The position numbers and the translations under genes are program-made. A DNA stretch of 5,776 nt, from positions 1 through 5,776 of the forward strand of contig JAVYAJ010000113.1 of assembly GCA_032229885.1 (NCBI GenBank), written 5' to 3'. The notes beneath the pieces are model-generated. The model worked only from the letters and a program-made list of their open reading frames with translations. It ran no database searches and was not told where the DNA came from. Within the stretch, counting starts at the first letter, position 1; the number at the start of each line of letters is the position of its first letter. Of the stretch, positions 5,669 to 5,776 are shown in pieces. Source of the stretch: Anammoximicrobium sp032229885 (GTDB taxonomy: Bacteria; Planctomycetota; Planctomycetia; Pirellulales; Pirellulaceae).

Positions 5669-5749
5669 TTTGGCCGAAGACCTCCGCTCACCGTAGCCTG
5701 GGGCAACGCCCCAGGGCTGGCGCCGCGCGCGTGCCTCTTTTGGCCGAAG
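5669..5749. repeat. 11-bp direct repeat pair TTTGGCCGAAG
   Basis: TTTGGCCGAAG occurs at 5669-5679 and again, identically, at 5739-5749, 70 bases apart. The two copies bracket the strong palindrome at 5695-5718. The second copy continues into GGCCGAAGGCC (5742-5752), itself a short palindrome. Confidence 0.75.
5695..5718. repeat. REP-like palindrome (AGCCTGGGGC / GCCCCAGGGCT)
   Basis: CCTGGGGC (5697-5704) and GCCCCAGG (5708-5715) pair perfectly around AAC. With one bulged G (5716) the stem extends to AGCC...GGCT, about ten base pairs. No T-run follows immediately, so it looks more like a dispersed palindromic element than a terminator. I recall GTAGCCTGGGGC...GCCCCAGG sequences as frequent intergenic repeats in planctomycetes. 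Confidence 0.6.
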
Positions 5750-5776
5750 GCCATATTCATCCGGGCCGCGGTGGCA

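Larger units (their letters stand above)
5494..5776. other. Repeat patchwork at the right end, no gene seen
   Basis: After the TGA at 5491-5493 no credible gene starts in the remaining 283 bases. About 5570-5640 is distinctly AT-richer than its surroundings and contains a duplicated insertion-sequence-like 14-mer. From about 5660 to the edge the DNA consists of palindromic and repeated elements. An extended -10-like TGCTATAAA occurs at 5571-5579, but nothing downstream in the window would use it. Confidence 0.6.

Overview
The window is a high-GC chromosomal segment that most resembles a planctomycete, probably Pirellulales-like. This rests on several signs. The RibBA protein carries a 'GRGQFC' variant in its RibB half that I associate with this phylum. 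Two exported proteins have LamG/DUF1080-like beta-sandwich regions, an architecture common there. Intergenic DNA is rich in short palindromes and tandem repeats of planctomycete style. The assignment is from memory of family features, not from a search.

Layout: positions 1-98 may hold the last codons of an upstream gene. 158-1282 (+) encodes an exported or membrane-anchored protein with a helical N-terminal half and a beta-rich C-terminal half. It converges on 1390-2232 (-), a helical, apparently cytoplasmic protein of unknown function with a C-terminal coiled coil. A 339-base divergent intergenic region (2233-2571) carries a good -10 box for the next gene. 2572-3804 (+) is ribBA, the bifunctional 3,4-dihydroxy-2-butanone-4-phosphate synthase / GTP cyclohydrolase II, and is the only gene here with a confident function. 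3805-4119 is non-coding and contains two unrelated tandem repeats (13-bp and 9-bp units) and a GC-rich hairpin. 4120-5493 (+) encodes a secreted LamG-like protein whose jelly-roll appears to be interrupted by a second beta-rich region. 5494-5776 has no gene and is a patchwork of repeats: a duplicated 14-mer resembling the ends of certain insertion sequences, a strong palindrome and a GGCCGAAGGCC element.

The genes do not form an evident operon. Strands alternate (+, -, +, +), gaps are 100-340 bases, and only ribBA belongs to a recognisable pathway (the first committed steps of riboflavin synthesis). I found no CRISPR array, tRNA, rRNA, riboswitch, defence system or intact mobile element. The most noteworthy signals are repeat-derived: a perfect palindrome embedded in frame inside the LamG gene, the two tandem arrays behind ribBA, and the insertion-sequence-like scar at the right end. 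I see no convincing new multi-gene system.
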